Of a DNA stretch of 10,463 bases, positions 1-6,996 are shown in pieces (positions within the stretch are counted from its first letter, which is position 1; each line of letters starts with the position of its first letter). This stretch comes from Pseudomonadota bacterium (GTDB taxonomy: Bacteria; Myxococcota; Polyangia; Polyangiales; Polyangiaceae). The stretch is from contig JAEZYO010001043.1 of NCBI GenBank assembly GCA_023419055.1, forward strand, positions 1 through 10,463, read 5' to 3'. The position numbers were made by a program, and so were the translations under genes. The notes under the pieces were generated by a model. That model was not told the DNA's origin. It worked only from the letters and a program-made list of their open reading frames with translations, and did not search any database.

Positions 1-1731
1 GTGCTCGCCACCACCTTCTCGGTCCTGAACAAGCTGTTCGACGTGCTGCCGGAGATCTTGATCGGCGTGGCTGTCGACGTCGTGGTCAGCCGCAAGCAGT
101 CGTTCTTGGCGCGGATGGGCGTGGTGGAGCCGCGCGACCAGATCTGGCTGCTCGCCGCGCTCACGGTCGCGGTCTGGGTGTTCGAGTCCGTGTTCGAGTA
201 CCTGTACGCGCTGCGCTGGCGGAACCTGGCGCAGGACGTCCAGCACGATCTTCGAATGGACGCGTACCGTCACGTCCAGCGCCTCGAGCTCGCCTGGTTC
301 GAGCAGCGCAAGACGGGGAACTTGATGAGCGTCTTGAGCGACGACATCAATCAGCTCGAGCGCTTCTTGAACGGCGGCGCGAACGATCTCGTTCAGATCG
401 TGACGGGCACGCTGCTCGTCTGCGGCGTGTTCTTCGCGCTGTCGCCGGGGATCGCCGGGCTCTCGCTGCTCCCGATCCCGCTCATCGCTTACGGCGCGTT
501 CTGGTTTCAGAGCCGCCTGCAGCGCCGCTACGCGAGGGTGCGCGAGAGCGCGGGCGCGCTGAATGCCCGCCTGAACAACAACCTGCTCGGCATCGCCACC
601 ATCAAGGCCTACGCCGCGGAGGACGACGAGGCCGCTCGCATCGAGGAGGCGTCGAACGCCTACCGCGCGTCGAACGGCGAGGCGATCCGCTTCTCGGCCG
701 CGATCACTCCCGTGATTCGCATGGCCATTCTCGCCGGCTTTACGGTCACCTTGCTCTACGGCGGCTTCCTGGCGCTCGACGGGCGCATCGGCGTCGGCAG
801 CTACTCGGTGCTCGTCTACCTGACACAGCGCCTGCTCTGGCCGATGACGCGGCTCGCGGACATGACCGACCTCTATCAGCGCTCGATGGCGTCGGTCGAT
901 CGCGTGATGGACCTGCTCGAGACCAAGATCGGCATCGACTACTCCGGCAAGGCGCTCCCTGCCGCCGACGTGGCGGGCAACATCGTGCTCGACGACGTGA
1001 GCTTCGCTTACGGCGAGAGCCCGACCCTCGACCGGGTCTCGCTCACGCTGCCCGCGGGAAAGACCAGCGCCTTCGTCGGCAGCACTGGCGGAGGGAAGAG
1101 CACCTTGCTCAAGCTCTTGCTGCGGTTCTACGAGCCGAAGTCGGGCCGGATCGAGCTCGACGGGCGACCGCTGAACGGCCTCGCGCTGAAGGATTTGCGC
1201 CGGAACCTGGGCTACGTCGCGCAGGAGCCCTTCTTGACCGACGCGAGCGTGGCCGAGAACATCGCCTACGGTCTCGGCGACGTTCCGCGCGAGCGCATCG
1301 TGCGCGCGGCGCAGGCCGCCGAGGCGCACGAGTTCATCCAGGCCTTGCCGCAGGGCTACGATACCGAGGTGGGTGAGCGCGGGCAGCGGCTCTCGGGAGG
1401 CCAGCGGCAGCGCATCGCGCTCGCGCGCGCGATCGTGCGGGATCCGCGCGTCCTGCTGCTCGACGAGGCGACGAGCGCGGTCGACAACGAGACCGAAGCG
1501 GCGATCCAGCGCTCGCTCGAGCGGCTCGTCGTCGGGCGCACGAGCGTGATCGTCGCGCACCGGCTCTCGACGGTGCGACACGCCGACGTGATTCACGTCG
1601 TCTCGGGTGGCCGAATCGTCGAGTCCGGTAGTCACGAGGAGCTCCTGGCGCGCGGCGGCCAGTACGCGGCGCTCTTCCGGCTACAGACGGGTGAGGCCGT
1701 TCCGTCGCGCGCGCTGCCGACCGCTTCGTGA
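1..1731 (+). CDS. ABC exporter, fused permease and ATPase (probably 5'-truncated by window edge)
   Basis: Inner-membrane ABC transporter half (type IV exporter fold) that would couple ATP hydrolysis to export of an unknown substrate, working as a dimer. As read it has 576 residues. The membrane domain covers about 1-305, with hydrophobic segments near 1-29, 45-68, 130-168 (two) and 236-275 (two). The ATPase domain covers about 325-560 and is complete: Walker A GSTGGGKST (360-368), Q-loop Q408, signature LSGGQ (464-468), Walker B VLLLDE ending at D488-E489, D-loop SAVD (492-495) and switch H520. All catalytic residues are canonical, so it should be active. The first base of the window is a GTG, but the protein begins inside what should be the first membrane helix. 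Relatives have roughly 20-30 more residues (elbow helix) before this, so the true start probably lies upstream. Substrate cannot be told; lipid or drug export is typical of the family. Confidence 0.93.
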   Translation: MLATTFSVLNKLFDVLPEILIGVAVDVVVSRKQSFLARMGVVEPRDQIWLLAALTVAVWVFESVFEYLYALRWRNLAQDVQHDLRMDAYRHVQRLELAWFEQRKTGNLMSVLSDDINQLERFLNGGANDLVQIVTGTLLVCGVFFALSPGIAGLSLLPIPLIAYGAFWFQSRLQRRYARVRESAGALNARLNNNLLGIATIKAYAAEDDEAARIEEASNAYRASNGEAIRFSAAITPVIRMAILAGFTVTLLYGGFLALDGRIGVGSYSVLVYLTQRLLWPMTRLADMTDLYQRSMASVDRVMDLLETKIGIDYSGKALPAADVAGNIVLDDVSFAYGESPTLDRVSLTLPAGKTSAFVGSTGGGKSTLLKLLLRFYEPKSGRIELDGRPLNGLALKDLRRNLGYVAQEPFLTDASVAENIAYGLGDVPRERIVRAAQAAEAHEFIQALPQGYDTEVGERGQRLSGGQRQRIALARAIVRDPRVLLLDEATSAVDNETEAAIQRSLERLVVGRTSVIVAHRLSTVRHADVIHVVSGGRIVESGSHEELLARGGQYAALFRLQTGEAVPSRALPTAS

Positions 1732-1745
1732 TGCTCGTGCGAACG

Positions 1746-1796
1746 CTCGCTCACGCGAGACGTTGCAAGAGCGAGTGGCGACTTTTGAGCCACTTG
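1746..1796 (+). terminator. Two small hairpins after the ABC exporter, possible terminator
   Basis: Fifteen bases after the exporter stop codon, CTCGC (1746-1750) can pair with GCGAG (1755-1759). A second, better stem pairs 1772-1779 with 1789-1796 (core AGTGGC/GCCACT, one G-T pair) around a 9-nt loop. There is no run of T after either stem, so an intrinsic terminator is only a possibility. Confidence 0.3.
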
Positions 1797-2123
1797 ACGC
1801 GCCGTAGCGCGAGCCCCAGGCACGTCACCGTGTAACGTCGTGCGCCGGGCGCGGCCGGGCCGAGCGCAGTTTCGTCGAGGCGCGAGCACGGCTCACCTTT
1901 TTGGGTGACGGCGCGCCCTTTTCGGTGAGGCGACCACCAACGCGACGGTCGTCGGGCTGGCCGACTCAGTCGCATCGCGTGCGCTCTGCGTGCTCGTCGA
2001 TCATCGCTGGCGGCCGATTAATGCCGCGCTGCCTGCAGCGACAGAAAATGAATGCGACACGAGTGAAGGTCGGCGGAGCCCGGGACTCTAAAGAGCCTGA
2101 AGGTACCCGAACACCGGGTCCCT

Positions 2124-2129
2124 GGAGGG
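2124..2129 (+). promoter_or_regulatory. Ribosome binding site that fixes the protease start
   Basis: GGAGGG lies 4 nt before ATG 2134. The alternative in-frame ATG at 2155 has no such sequence before it, so 2134 is preferred even though either start gives a working lipoprotein signal. A small hairpin (2105-2119) ends 4 nt before this site. Confidence 0.65.
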
Positions 2130-2133
2130 CACG

Positions 2134-3864
2134 ATGGAAAATCGCCGTTCAATCATGCGCATATCGAAAGCACTGTTGTCGCTCGCCTTGCCGCTCCTCG
2201 TAGCGTGCTCGAGCGCGCCCAACTCGAACGAGTCGGAGAGCATCACTGGAACGCTCGTCAAGAGCATCGGCCGCAACACCGACGGGAGCACTCGCATCGA
2301 CTACCAGTTGAAGTCGAACAAGCAGTGGATCCGCCTGGTTGGGGACCCGGCGGTGCTCGAAAGCCGGCAGCCGAACACCCGAGTCACCGTGAAGGGGCGG
2401 CTCTCCGACAACGGAGAGCAACTGGCCGTGGAAGCGCTGCTCGACGAGTCGGCCGGCGCAGAAGGTGACATTACGGGTCAGGTGAGCGAAGCGCTGAGCT
2501 CGAGCGCACCGAAGGGCAAGGTCGCGATCTTCCTGGTCAAAGATCGGTCGTTCAGCCAGGACCCGTACTCCGTGCAGGACGTGCACGACACGATCCTCGG
2601 CAACGGCCCGCGCTCCACGAAGAGCTTCTTCGCGGAGAACTCGTACGGCCAGTTCAACCTGACCGGCGACATCTACGGCTGGTACGAAGCCGACATCACC
2701 ACCTGCGATCAGTACTCGCCATACGCGGTGGCGAGCCAGATCCAGCAGCAGGCGGCGGCCGAAGACGGCTTCGTCACCGACGACTACCGGCACGCGATCA
2801 CGATCTTCGCGCCGACCGGTGCGCCTTGCTTCCTGGCGCAGGGCACGTTCGGAGCGCCGGACGGCGTCGGCGAGAGCTGGTCGTACTACAACTCGGCGAA
2901 CGCGATGGAGCACGAGATCGGTCACAATCTCGGGCTTCATCACGCGAACTCTCTCTCGTGCAGGGACCCCGAGTTCCAGTTCGTGCCGTACAGCAGCTCG
3001 TGTGAGATGCAGGAGTACAACGACCCGTTCGACGGCATGGGCTACGAGGGCTACTACTTCCAGTGGAACTCGTACTCGAAGTCGCTCCAGGGTTGGCTCC
3101 CGCCGGAGCGGCAGCAGCGCGTCACCACGGCTGGCACCTTTACGATCACGCCGATCGAGACCGCGGTCCCGAACTCGATCCAGAGCCTGGTCATCGAGAC
3201 GCCGATCCCGGGTGAGCTCCTGCACGTGGAGATGCGGAAGCAGTACGGCGCCTTCGACAGCGAGGCGCGCTTCGAAGGAGCGGTGCTCGTTCGACGCGTG
3301 AGCGAGCCTGGTCTCTACAACTACACCCACCTGCTCGACATGTCGGCGGACGGGGACATCGCGAACCCGAGCTTGTCGGTGGGGCAGGTGTACGAAGATC
3401 CCGCCTACGGCATCTCGATCGAGCTCGTCTCGCGCAGCGCGACCGAGGCGGTCGTGAGCGTGTCCTATGGCGGCGCGAGCTGCGGCGACGAGATCCAGAA
3501 CGGCACCGAGACGGGCGTCGACTGCGGCGGGCTCTGCGCGCCGTGCGCCGGCACCTGCACCGCAGCGACGGCGCTGGATCTCGGGCAGCGCAACACCGCG
3601 ACGTCGGTGCCGAGCAACGCCTGCGTCAAGGTGAGCCAGTTCCCGAGCTGGTGGATGTTCACGAACGGCTCGGTGACGCTGCAGTCGGGTACGGGTTCGT
3701 TCCCGGTCTCGGCGACGTACAGCAACGCCTGCAACGGCGCGGAAGGGGCGTTCACCTTCAACAGCGCGTGGCAGTCGCAGCCCATCGGTAACTACCTGAC
3801 GGGGTGCGAGGCAGTGATCCAGCTCGAAGGCGACGGGTCGCCTCTGCAACTCACCTGGTGGTGA
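2134..3864 (+). CDS. Secreted zinc metalloprotease lipoprotein, metzincin (M11/gametolysin-like)
   Basis: Predicted surface or periplasmic zinc endopeptidase of 576 residues. Residues 1-25 form a lipoprotein signal: a basic start, hydrophobic ALLSLALPLL, and lipobox LVAC with the lipidated Cys25. Residues about 35-110 look like a small beta-rich domain (SITGTLVKSI... VTVKGRL) of unknown role. The protease core has the full metzincin zinc motif HEIGHNLGLHH (260-270; ligands H260, H264, H270, catalytic E261) and a likely Met-turn DGMG with M302, spaced as in M11/gametolysin-type enzymes. After the core comes a Cys-rich linker starting CGDEIQNGTETGVDCGG at C450 (Cys 450, 464, 468, 471, 475), a motif I associate with myxobacterial exported proteins. 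The last hundred residues form a beta-rich, Cys-containing domain ending in WW, perhaps for binding a surface or polymer. It stands alone, with a strong hairpin after its stop. Substrate is unknown; predation or scavenging would be a guess. Confidence 0.88.
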   Translation: MENRRSIMRISKALLSLALPLLVACSSAPNSNESESITGTLVKSIGRNTDGSTRIDYQLKSNKQWIRLVGDPAVLESRQPNTRVTVKGRLSDNGEQLAVEALLDESAGAEGDITGQVSEALSSSAPKGKVAIFLVKDRSFSQDPYSVQDVHDTILGNGPRSTKSFFAENSYGQFNLTGDIYGWYEADITTCDQYSPYAVASQIQQQAAAEDGFVTDDYRHAITIFAPTGAPCFLAQGTFGAPDGVGESWSYYNSANAMEHEIGHNLGLHHANSLSCRDPEFQFVPYSSSCEMQEYNDPFDGMGYEGYYFQWNSYSKSLQGWLPPERQQRVTTAGTFTITPIETAVPNSIQSLVIETPIPGELLHVEMRKQYGAFDSEARFEGAVLVRRVSEPGLYNYTHLLDMSADGDIANPSLSVGQVYEDPAYGISIELVSRSATEAVVSVSYGGASCGDEIQNGTETGVDCGGLCAPCAGTCTAATALDLGQRNTATSVPSNACVKVSQFPSWWMFTNGSVTLQSGTGSFPVSATYSNACNGAEGAFTFNSAWQSQPIGNYLTGCEAVIQLEGDGSPLQLTWW

Positions 3865-3874
3865 GTCGGACTCG

Positions 3875-3910
3875 GCCGGGCAGGGCTTTCATTCGAGAGC
3901 TCTGCCCGGC
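3875..3910 (+). terminator. Strong hairpin after the protease gene, likely terminator
   Basis: Positions 3875-3887 pair with 3898-3910 over 13 bp (GCCGGGCAGGGCT with AGCTCTGCCCGGC; the one mismatch is a G-U pair in RNA) around a 10-nt loop. It begins 10 nt after the stop codon. No T run follows, so it may stop transcription with help or protect the 3' end of the mRNA. Confidence 0.6.
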
Positions 3911-4085
3911 GCGGCTCGAGCCGTTCGGAATCGGAATCTGCCGGAGGGATTGAAGAAGAAGTCGTCCGAGTGGGGAGGGCTTCGCGTAAGCTGGGGAATG
4001 GTTCGCGGGCCATCGACGAGAGCCTTCGCGCGCGGGTGCTAGATCTCCGTAACGTGGCGGACACGAGACTCCGCCTGAAAGGATC

Positions 4086-4089
4086 GGAG
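4086..4089 (+). promoter_or_regulatory. Ribosome binding site deciding the VOC start
   Basis: GGAG ends 6 nt before ATG 4096. The frame is open back to an ATG-less GTG region near 3970, but that extension has no ribosome binding site and matches nothing in the VOC family. Confidence 0.6.
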
Positions 4090-4095
4090 CTCCTC

Positions 4096-4506
4096 ATGAA
4101 GCCGCGCGTTACCGTCCTCACCTTGGCGGTTTATGACCTCGAACGAGCCGTCGTTTTTTATCGTGATGGGTTGGGTTTTCTGACCGACGGCATCGTCGGC
4201 ACTGAGTTCGAGCACGGCGCCGTGGCGTTCTTCGAGCTCGAGGGCGGCCTCCGGCTCGCGCTCTGGCCGCGATCGAGCATCGCCGCCGACACGGGCCTCC
4301 CGATGAGCCCACCCAGCGCGACCGAGTTCACGCTGGGTCACAACGTGGCCTCGAGAGAAGAAGTGGACGCGGTGATGGAGCGAGCGGGGAGAGCGGGAGC
4401 CAAGATCATCAAGCCTGCGCAGGGCACCTTCTGGGGCGGCTACGCGGGCTACTTTCAGGATCCGGACGGTCACGTCTGGGAGATCGCCTACAACCCGAAC
4501 TTCTGA
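4096..4506 (+). CDS. VOC superfamily protein (glyoxalase/dioxygenase fold)
   Basis: Cytoplasmic 136-residue protein of the vicinal oxygen chelate fold, which holds glyoxalase I, extradiol dioxygenases and fosfomycin-resistance enzymes. The sequence shows two beta-alpha-beta-beta-beta units: the first runs VTVLTLAVYDLERAVVFYRDGLGF (about 5-28) into FFELEGGLRLALW; the second runs from about residue 75 (ATEFTLGHNVASREEVDAVM) and ends in the hallmark GYFQDPDGHVWEIAYNPNF (118-136). The near-C-terminal Glu in VWEI is the usual metal-ligand position of the fold. Length fits single-unit family members that act as dimers. The reaction cannot be predicted: many such proteins are annotated only as 'glyoxalase-like'. 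It has no signal peptide and no functional link to its neighbours. The segment around 4127-4180 is richer in T (including a run of six) than surrounding genes. Confidence 0.88.
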   Translation: MKPRVTVLTLAVYDLERAVVFYRDGLGFLTDGIVGTEFEHGAVAFFELEGGLRLALWPRSSIAADTGLPMSPPSATEFTLGHNVASREEVDAVMERAGRAGAKIIKPAQGTFWGGYAGYFQDPDGHVWEIAYNPNF

Positions 4507-4626
4507 GCGCGTGCTGGCCGGCTCAGGCGCTCGCCGAGTGGCAGCCGTGATCTCGCATCGGGAACCGACACCTCACGGGTAATGCTCCGTAATGGGCTGC
4601 CGTAACGAGGGTGGTAGGTTCGAACG

Positions 4627-6336
4627 ATGTATCGCTGGATCATTCTTTCGCTGTCGGTCACGTCGGTCCTAGGGTGCGCTTCGGATGGGGATGATGGGGC
4701 GCCGGGCGCTGCCGCTCCGGTGAGCCTCCTCGATAGCGAGGTCGTCGCACCTGGAGACGCCGAGTGCAGCGCGGGCGGTGTGCGGATCTTCGTCGGCACG
4801 GACGAAGACGGCGACGGCGCCCTCGCCGAAGACGAACGTCGAACGAGTCAGGTCCTCTGTAACGGCGCGGCGGGCCCGACCGGGCAAGACGGGGAACCAG
4901 GCTCTGACGGAGACGACGGAGACGACGGAGACGACGGTGTGGGCAGCCCGGGTGAGTCCGGTGAGGACGGCGACGACATCAGCGCAGAGAGTGAGCCACC
5001 TGGGGACAACTGCGAAGCAGGTGGTTTCGAGATCTTCCAGAACGGAGTCTCTCTGGGCTTCGTGTGCGCCGGTGTAGACGGGGAAGCTGGCTCGTCCGAG
5101 CCCGACGCTTACGTCGACGGGCAGGACGCCTCGTGCAGCGACAGCCAGCGCGGCACGAAGGACATCCCGAATTGCACCGTCTCGGCGGCCCTCTACTACG
5201 CGGCCTGGGGCGGCAGCGTTCACGTGGCGGACGGAACTTACGCCGAGGCGCTCGTCCTGACGCGCCCGGTCTCCCTGCTGGGAGGCTACGACGCTGATTG
5301 GACGAGAAACCTCTCTCCCGATCCCGCCGTGCGCGGCGCCGTGATCACCGCACCTGCGGCGACCAAGTCCGCCGTCACGATCGACGTCTCGGCGGCCAAC
5401 GTGACGATAGACGGCTTCCGTATCTCGGGTTGGACCGACGCGGCCGCCGACTTCGGCGCCGCTGCCGTGTTGGTGAACGGTAGCGTCACGCTCTCTCGCA
5501 ACGATCTCCATGCCGGGGCGCATCGAGAAGCCATGGCCCAAGCCATCTTCGTCAATGGGTCGGGGGCGATCTTCGCGAGCGGTAACCGCATCGACGGCGG
5601 AGCCTCGGACTATCCCTTCAACGTGGCGACGCGTGGTCTCTACATCGGCTCCCCGAGTGCAGTGCTCGTCAACAACCTGATCCTCTCCGGCTCCTCGACG
5701 AGGGGGAGCTCGGTCGGCGTTTACGTCGGCGCGAGCGGCCTCGTGGCCGTCAACAACACGATCGTCGGCGGCAACAGCGAGATCGCCGGAGCCGACGGCT
5801 CGCAGGGCGTCTTTGCGGTCGCGGCGAGCGGAACTTCGAGCCTGTGGATGAACAACCAGTTCGTGCTCGGGACCAGCGCTCTTGCGAACCAGCGCGCTCA
5901 CTTTCAAGCCAGTGCTTCCGAGATCGTGCTCCTCCGGAACAACCTGTTCGACGGTTCGTCGCCGAGCGCGAACGAGGGTTACGTCAACCTCTACGACTCC
6001 GGCTCGGGCACCTTCAAGACGAAGTCGGACGTGAGCATGCTGGGCGGCGCCTGCACCGTCTGGCCAGCGAGCGCCGGGTGCTCGGCTGATTCTGCGGACA
6101 ACTTCGACGCCGACCCGCTCTTCACGAACGCGGCTGCTGGCGACTACTCTCCTTCTGCCGGGAGCCCGAACACGACCAACGCCATGAGCGCCGAGGACAT
6201 CGAAACTCAGTGCCTCGCATGGCAGAGCTCGACGTGGTGTAGCGCGCTCGAGGCAGCGCTCTCGTCGGACTATCGCGGGGTGGCTCGCGAGAGCGCACCC
6301 GACGTCGGAGCCTTCGAGGCGCAGGCGGCACCGTGA
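4627..6336 (+). CDS. Surface lipoprotein: EF-hand-like module, collagen-like repeat, beta-helix
   Basis: Predicted outer-surface lipoprotein of 569 residues. The signal MYRWIILSLSVTSVLG is followed by the lipidated Cys17 (lipobox VLGC). A DUF7151-like module (C47-C78) contains DEDGDGALAEDE at 59-70, which fits every key position of a 12-residue EF-hand calcium loop (D59, D61, D63, G64, L66, E70). Next comes a collagen-like tract with nine Gly-X-Y triplets (Gly80-Gly104), a one-step slip and four more (Gly106-Gly115), very rich in Asp. A second C129-C147 unit (CEAGGFEIFQNG... VCAG) resembles a shortened DUF7151. From about 160 to 500 is a right-handed parallel beta-helix (DUF1565/pectate-lyase-like; repeated N-N-x-I/L steps such as VLVNNLIL and VAVNNTIV). 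The C-terminus, DADPLF... DVGAFE, matches 'choice-of-anchor Q' proteins. No catalytic residues of a polysaccharide lyase are evident, so binding or a structural role is as likely. Start chosen for its signal peptide; the ribosome binding site is weak. Confidence 0.85.
   Translation: MYRWIILSLSVTSVLGCASDGDDGAPGAAAPVSLLDSEVVAPGDAECSAGGVRIFVGTDEDGDGALAEDERRTSQVLCNGAAGPTGQDGEPGSDGDDGDDGDDGVGSPGESGEDGDDISAESEPPGDNCEAGGFEIFQNGVSLGFVCAGVDGEAGSSEPDAYVDGQDASCSDSQRGTKDIPNCTVSAALYYAAWGGSVHVADGTYAEALVLTRPVSLLGGYDADWTRNLSPDPAVRGAVITAPAATKSAVTIDVSAANVTIDGFRISGWTDAAADFGAAAVLVNGSVTLSRNDLHAGAHREAMAQAIFVNGSGAIFASGNRIDGGASDYPFNVATRGLYIGSPSAVLVNNLILSGSSTRGSSVGVYVGASGLVAVNNTIVGGNSEIAGADGSQGVFAVAASGTSSLWMNNQFVLGTSALANQRAHFQASASEIVLLRNNLFDGSSPSANEGYVNLYDSGSGTFKTKSDVSMLGGACTVWPASAGCSADSADNFDADPLFTNAAAGDYSPSAGSPNTTNAMSAEDIETQCLAWQSSTWCSALEAALSSDYRGVARESAPDVGAFEAQAAP
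4906..4938 (+). repeat. 9-bp in-frame tandem repeat in the collagen-like tract
   Basis: GACGACGGA is repeated at 4912-4920, 4921-4929 and (last base changed) 4930-4938, with a partial unit GACGGA at 4906-4911. Each unit encodes Asp-Asp-Gly. Loss or gain of a unit keeps the reading frame, so the tract could vary in length between strains. Confidence 0.85.
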
Positions 6337-6360
6337 AGGCGCCGAGAGTGGTTGACTGCA

Positions 6361-6376
6361 CGCGACCGCCGTCGCG
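6361..6376. terminator. Short hairpin between convergent genes
   Basis: CGCGAC and GTCGCG form a perfect 6-bp stem with a 4-nt loop (CGCC), in the 46-bp gap between the plus-strand stop at 6336 and the minus-strand stop at 6383. It could act on both strands, but there is no T run. Confidence 0.3.
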
Positions 6377-6382
6377 AGGCTC

Positions 6383-6640
6383 TCAAAGCTCGGGCCGGAA
6401 ACCCGAACCCGCTGATTCGGCCGGCGGCGTTCTCGACTGCACGACATCCCCGCTGACCTGGAGGTGCCACCTGGCAGCTTCGTCGGCCGTGATACCGAAG
6501 ACGAAGCTGAGGATCCCCAACCCCGCCATGGCGCCCCCGGACGCGAGGAACGCCGTTCCGAGGCGGTCGTTGTTCAGGCTCGCACCCACCGCCACCAGCG
6601 CACCGCCCGTGAGCCCGAGCCCCCAACCCGCGAGTTGCAA
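6383..6640 (-). CDS. C-terminal membrane segment of the frameshifted lipoprotein gene
   Basis: This 85-residue frame looks genuinely coding: GC-ending codons dominate and the product has two hydrophobic helices (LAGWGLGLTGGALVAVGASL and, after NNDRLGTAF, LASGGAMAGLGILSFVFGI), followed by a polar tail. It has only a TTG as possible start and no ribosome binding site, and its frame is open further upstream through the end of the preceding lipoprotein frame, one base out of register. I therefore read it as the tail of the gene starting at 6996, not as a separate gene. Joined with a -1 shift, the whole product would have about 204 residues: a lipid-anchored head with two C-terminal membrane helices. 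Function unknown. Confidence 0.55.
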   Translation of the reverse strand: MQLAGWGLGLTGGALVAVGASLNNDRLGTAFLASGGAMAGLGILSFVFGITADEAARWHLQVSGDVVQSRTPPAESAGSGFRPEL

Positions 6641-6996
6641 GCGCGCGGACCTTCGTGAGAGCCAGCGTCGTACTCCGTGGCCCGGATTCGAAGGTTGGTC
6701 ACCGCGTCGCCGCGGCTCGCCTCGACGAATCTGTCCAGATCGGACTCGAGGCGAAGCTCCGCCAGCTGCGAGTCGTGCCGCGGTGCAGCCACGGTCTTCT
6801 CGAAGCTGAACGAGTTCTTCACCGAGTACTTCTGCTCGGTCACGATGGCCCCGCTAGGGTCCACGTATTCTGCCGACGCCGACACGGGGTAGCGTGTTTC
6901 GAGAGGCGGCACGACCACGACGTTCTTCGTGGTGTAGCAGCCGCTCAGCAGCAACGCGAAGCCGAGGAGAGCTCGAGCGGAAGCTTTCGACCTCAT
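6574..6996 (-). CDS. Small lipoprotein of unknown function, apparently frameshifted near its end
   Basis: As read the product has 140 residues. It begins with a clear lipoprotein signal (ALLGFALLLSG, lipobox LSGC, Cys20), then a soluble part up to about residue 113 (VVVVPPLETRYPVSASAEYV... LRLESDLDRFVEASRGDAV... IRATEYDAGS). From roughly residue 114 the frame turns into an unlikely Arg/Trp/Ser-rich tail ending VRWWRWVRA, while the -1 frame continues with well-formed membrane helices to 6383. The gene starts with an ATG whose last bases overlap the stop of the upstream lipoprotein gene (ATGA, 6996-6993), so the two are probably translationally coupled and act together. I do not recognise the family. 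If the shift is a sequence error, the real gene is 6383-6996. Confidence 0.65.
   Translation of the reverse strand: MRSKASARALLGFALLLSGCYTTKNVVVVPPLETRYPVSASAEYVDPSGAIVTEQKYSVKNSFSFEKTVAAPRHDSQLAELRLESDLDRFVEASRGDAVTNLRIRATEYDAGSHEGPRACNSRVGGSGSRAVRWWRWVRA

Larger units (their letters stand above)
1732..2133. other. 402-bp intergenic gap, no gene supported
   Basis: The stretch holds the two hairpins near its start, an imperfect direct repeat of about 20-bp period at 1893-1929, and a 5-bp hairpin (2105-2109 with 2115-2119) directly in front of the ribosome binding site of the next gene. Open frames crossing it are Arg/Pro/Ser-rich, lack ribosome binding sites and do not resemble proteins. I find no convincing -35/-10 pair, tRNA or riboswitch, although a promoter for the downstream protease is expected here. 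Confidence 0.6.

Noticed and set aside
1793..1820. TTGACG as a -35 promoter box
   Set aside because: No -10-like hexamer at 16-18 bp spacing, and it overlaps the hairpin after the ABC gene.
2149..3849. 566-codon open frame opposite the protease gene
   Set aside because: Arg/His/Val-rich product with no domain or signal. It mirrors the GC3 bias of the plus-strand gene, whose zinc motif and lipobox are clear.
3970..4095. 42-residue upstream extension of the VOC protein
   Set aside because: No ribosome binding site and no resemblance to the family; ATG 4096 has GGAG at the right distance and gives a normal VOC N-terminus.
4669..6447. 592-codon open frame opposite the beta-helix lipoprotein
   Set aside because: Same cause: Arg/Val/Ala-rich mirror frame, no recognisable motif, and no ribosome binding site seen.
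6333..6809. Plus-strand open frame starting at the end of the beta-helix gene
   Set aside because: Ser/Arg/Pro-rich product lying opposite the lipoprotein gene, with out-of-phase codon bias.
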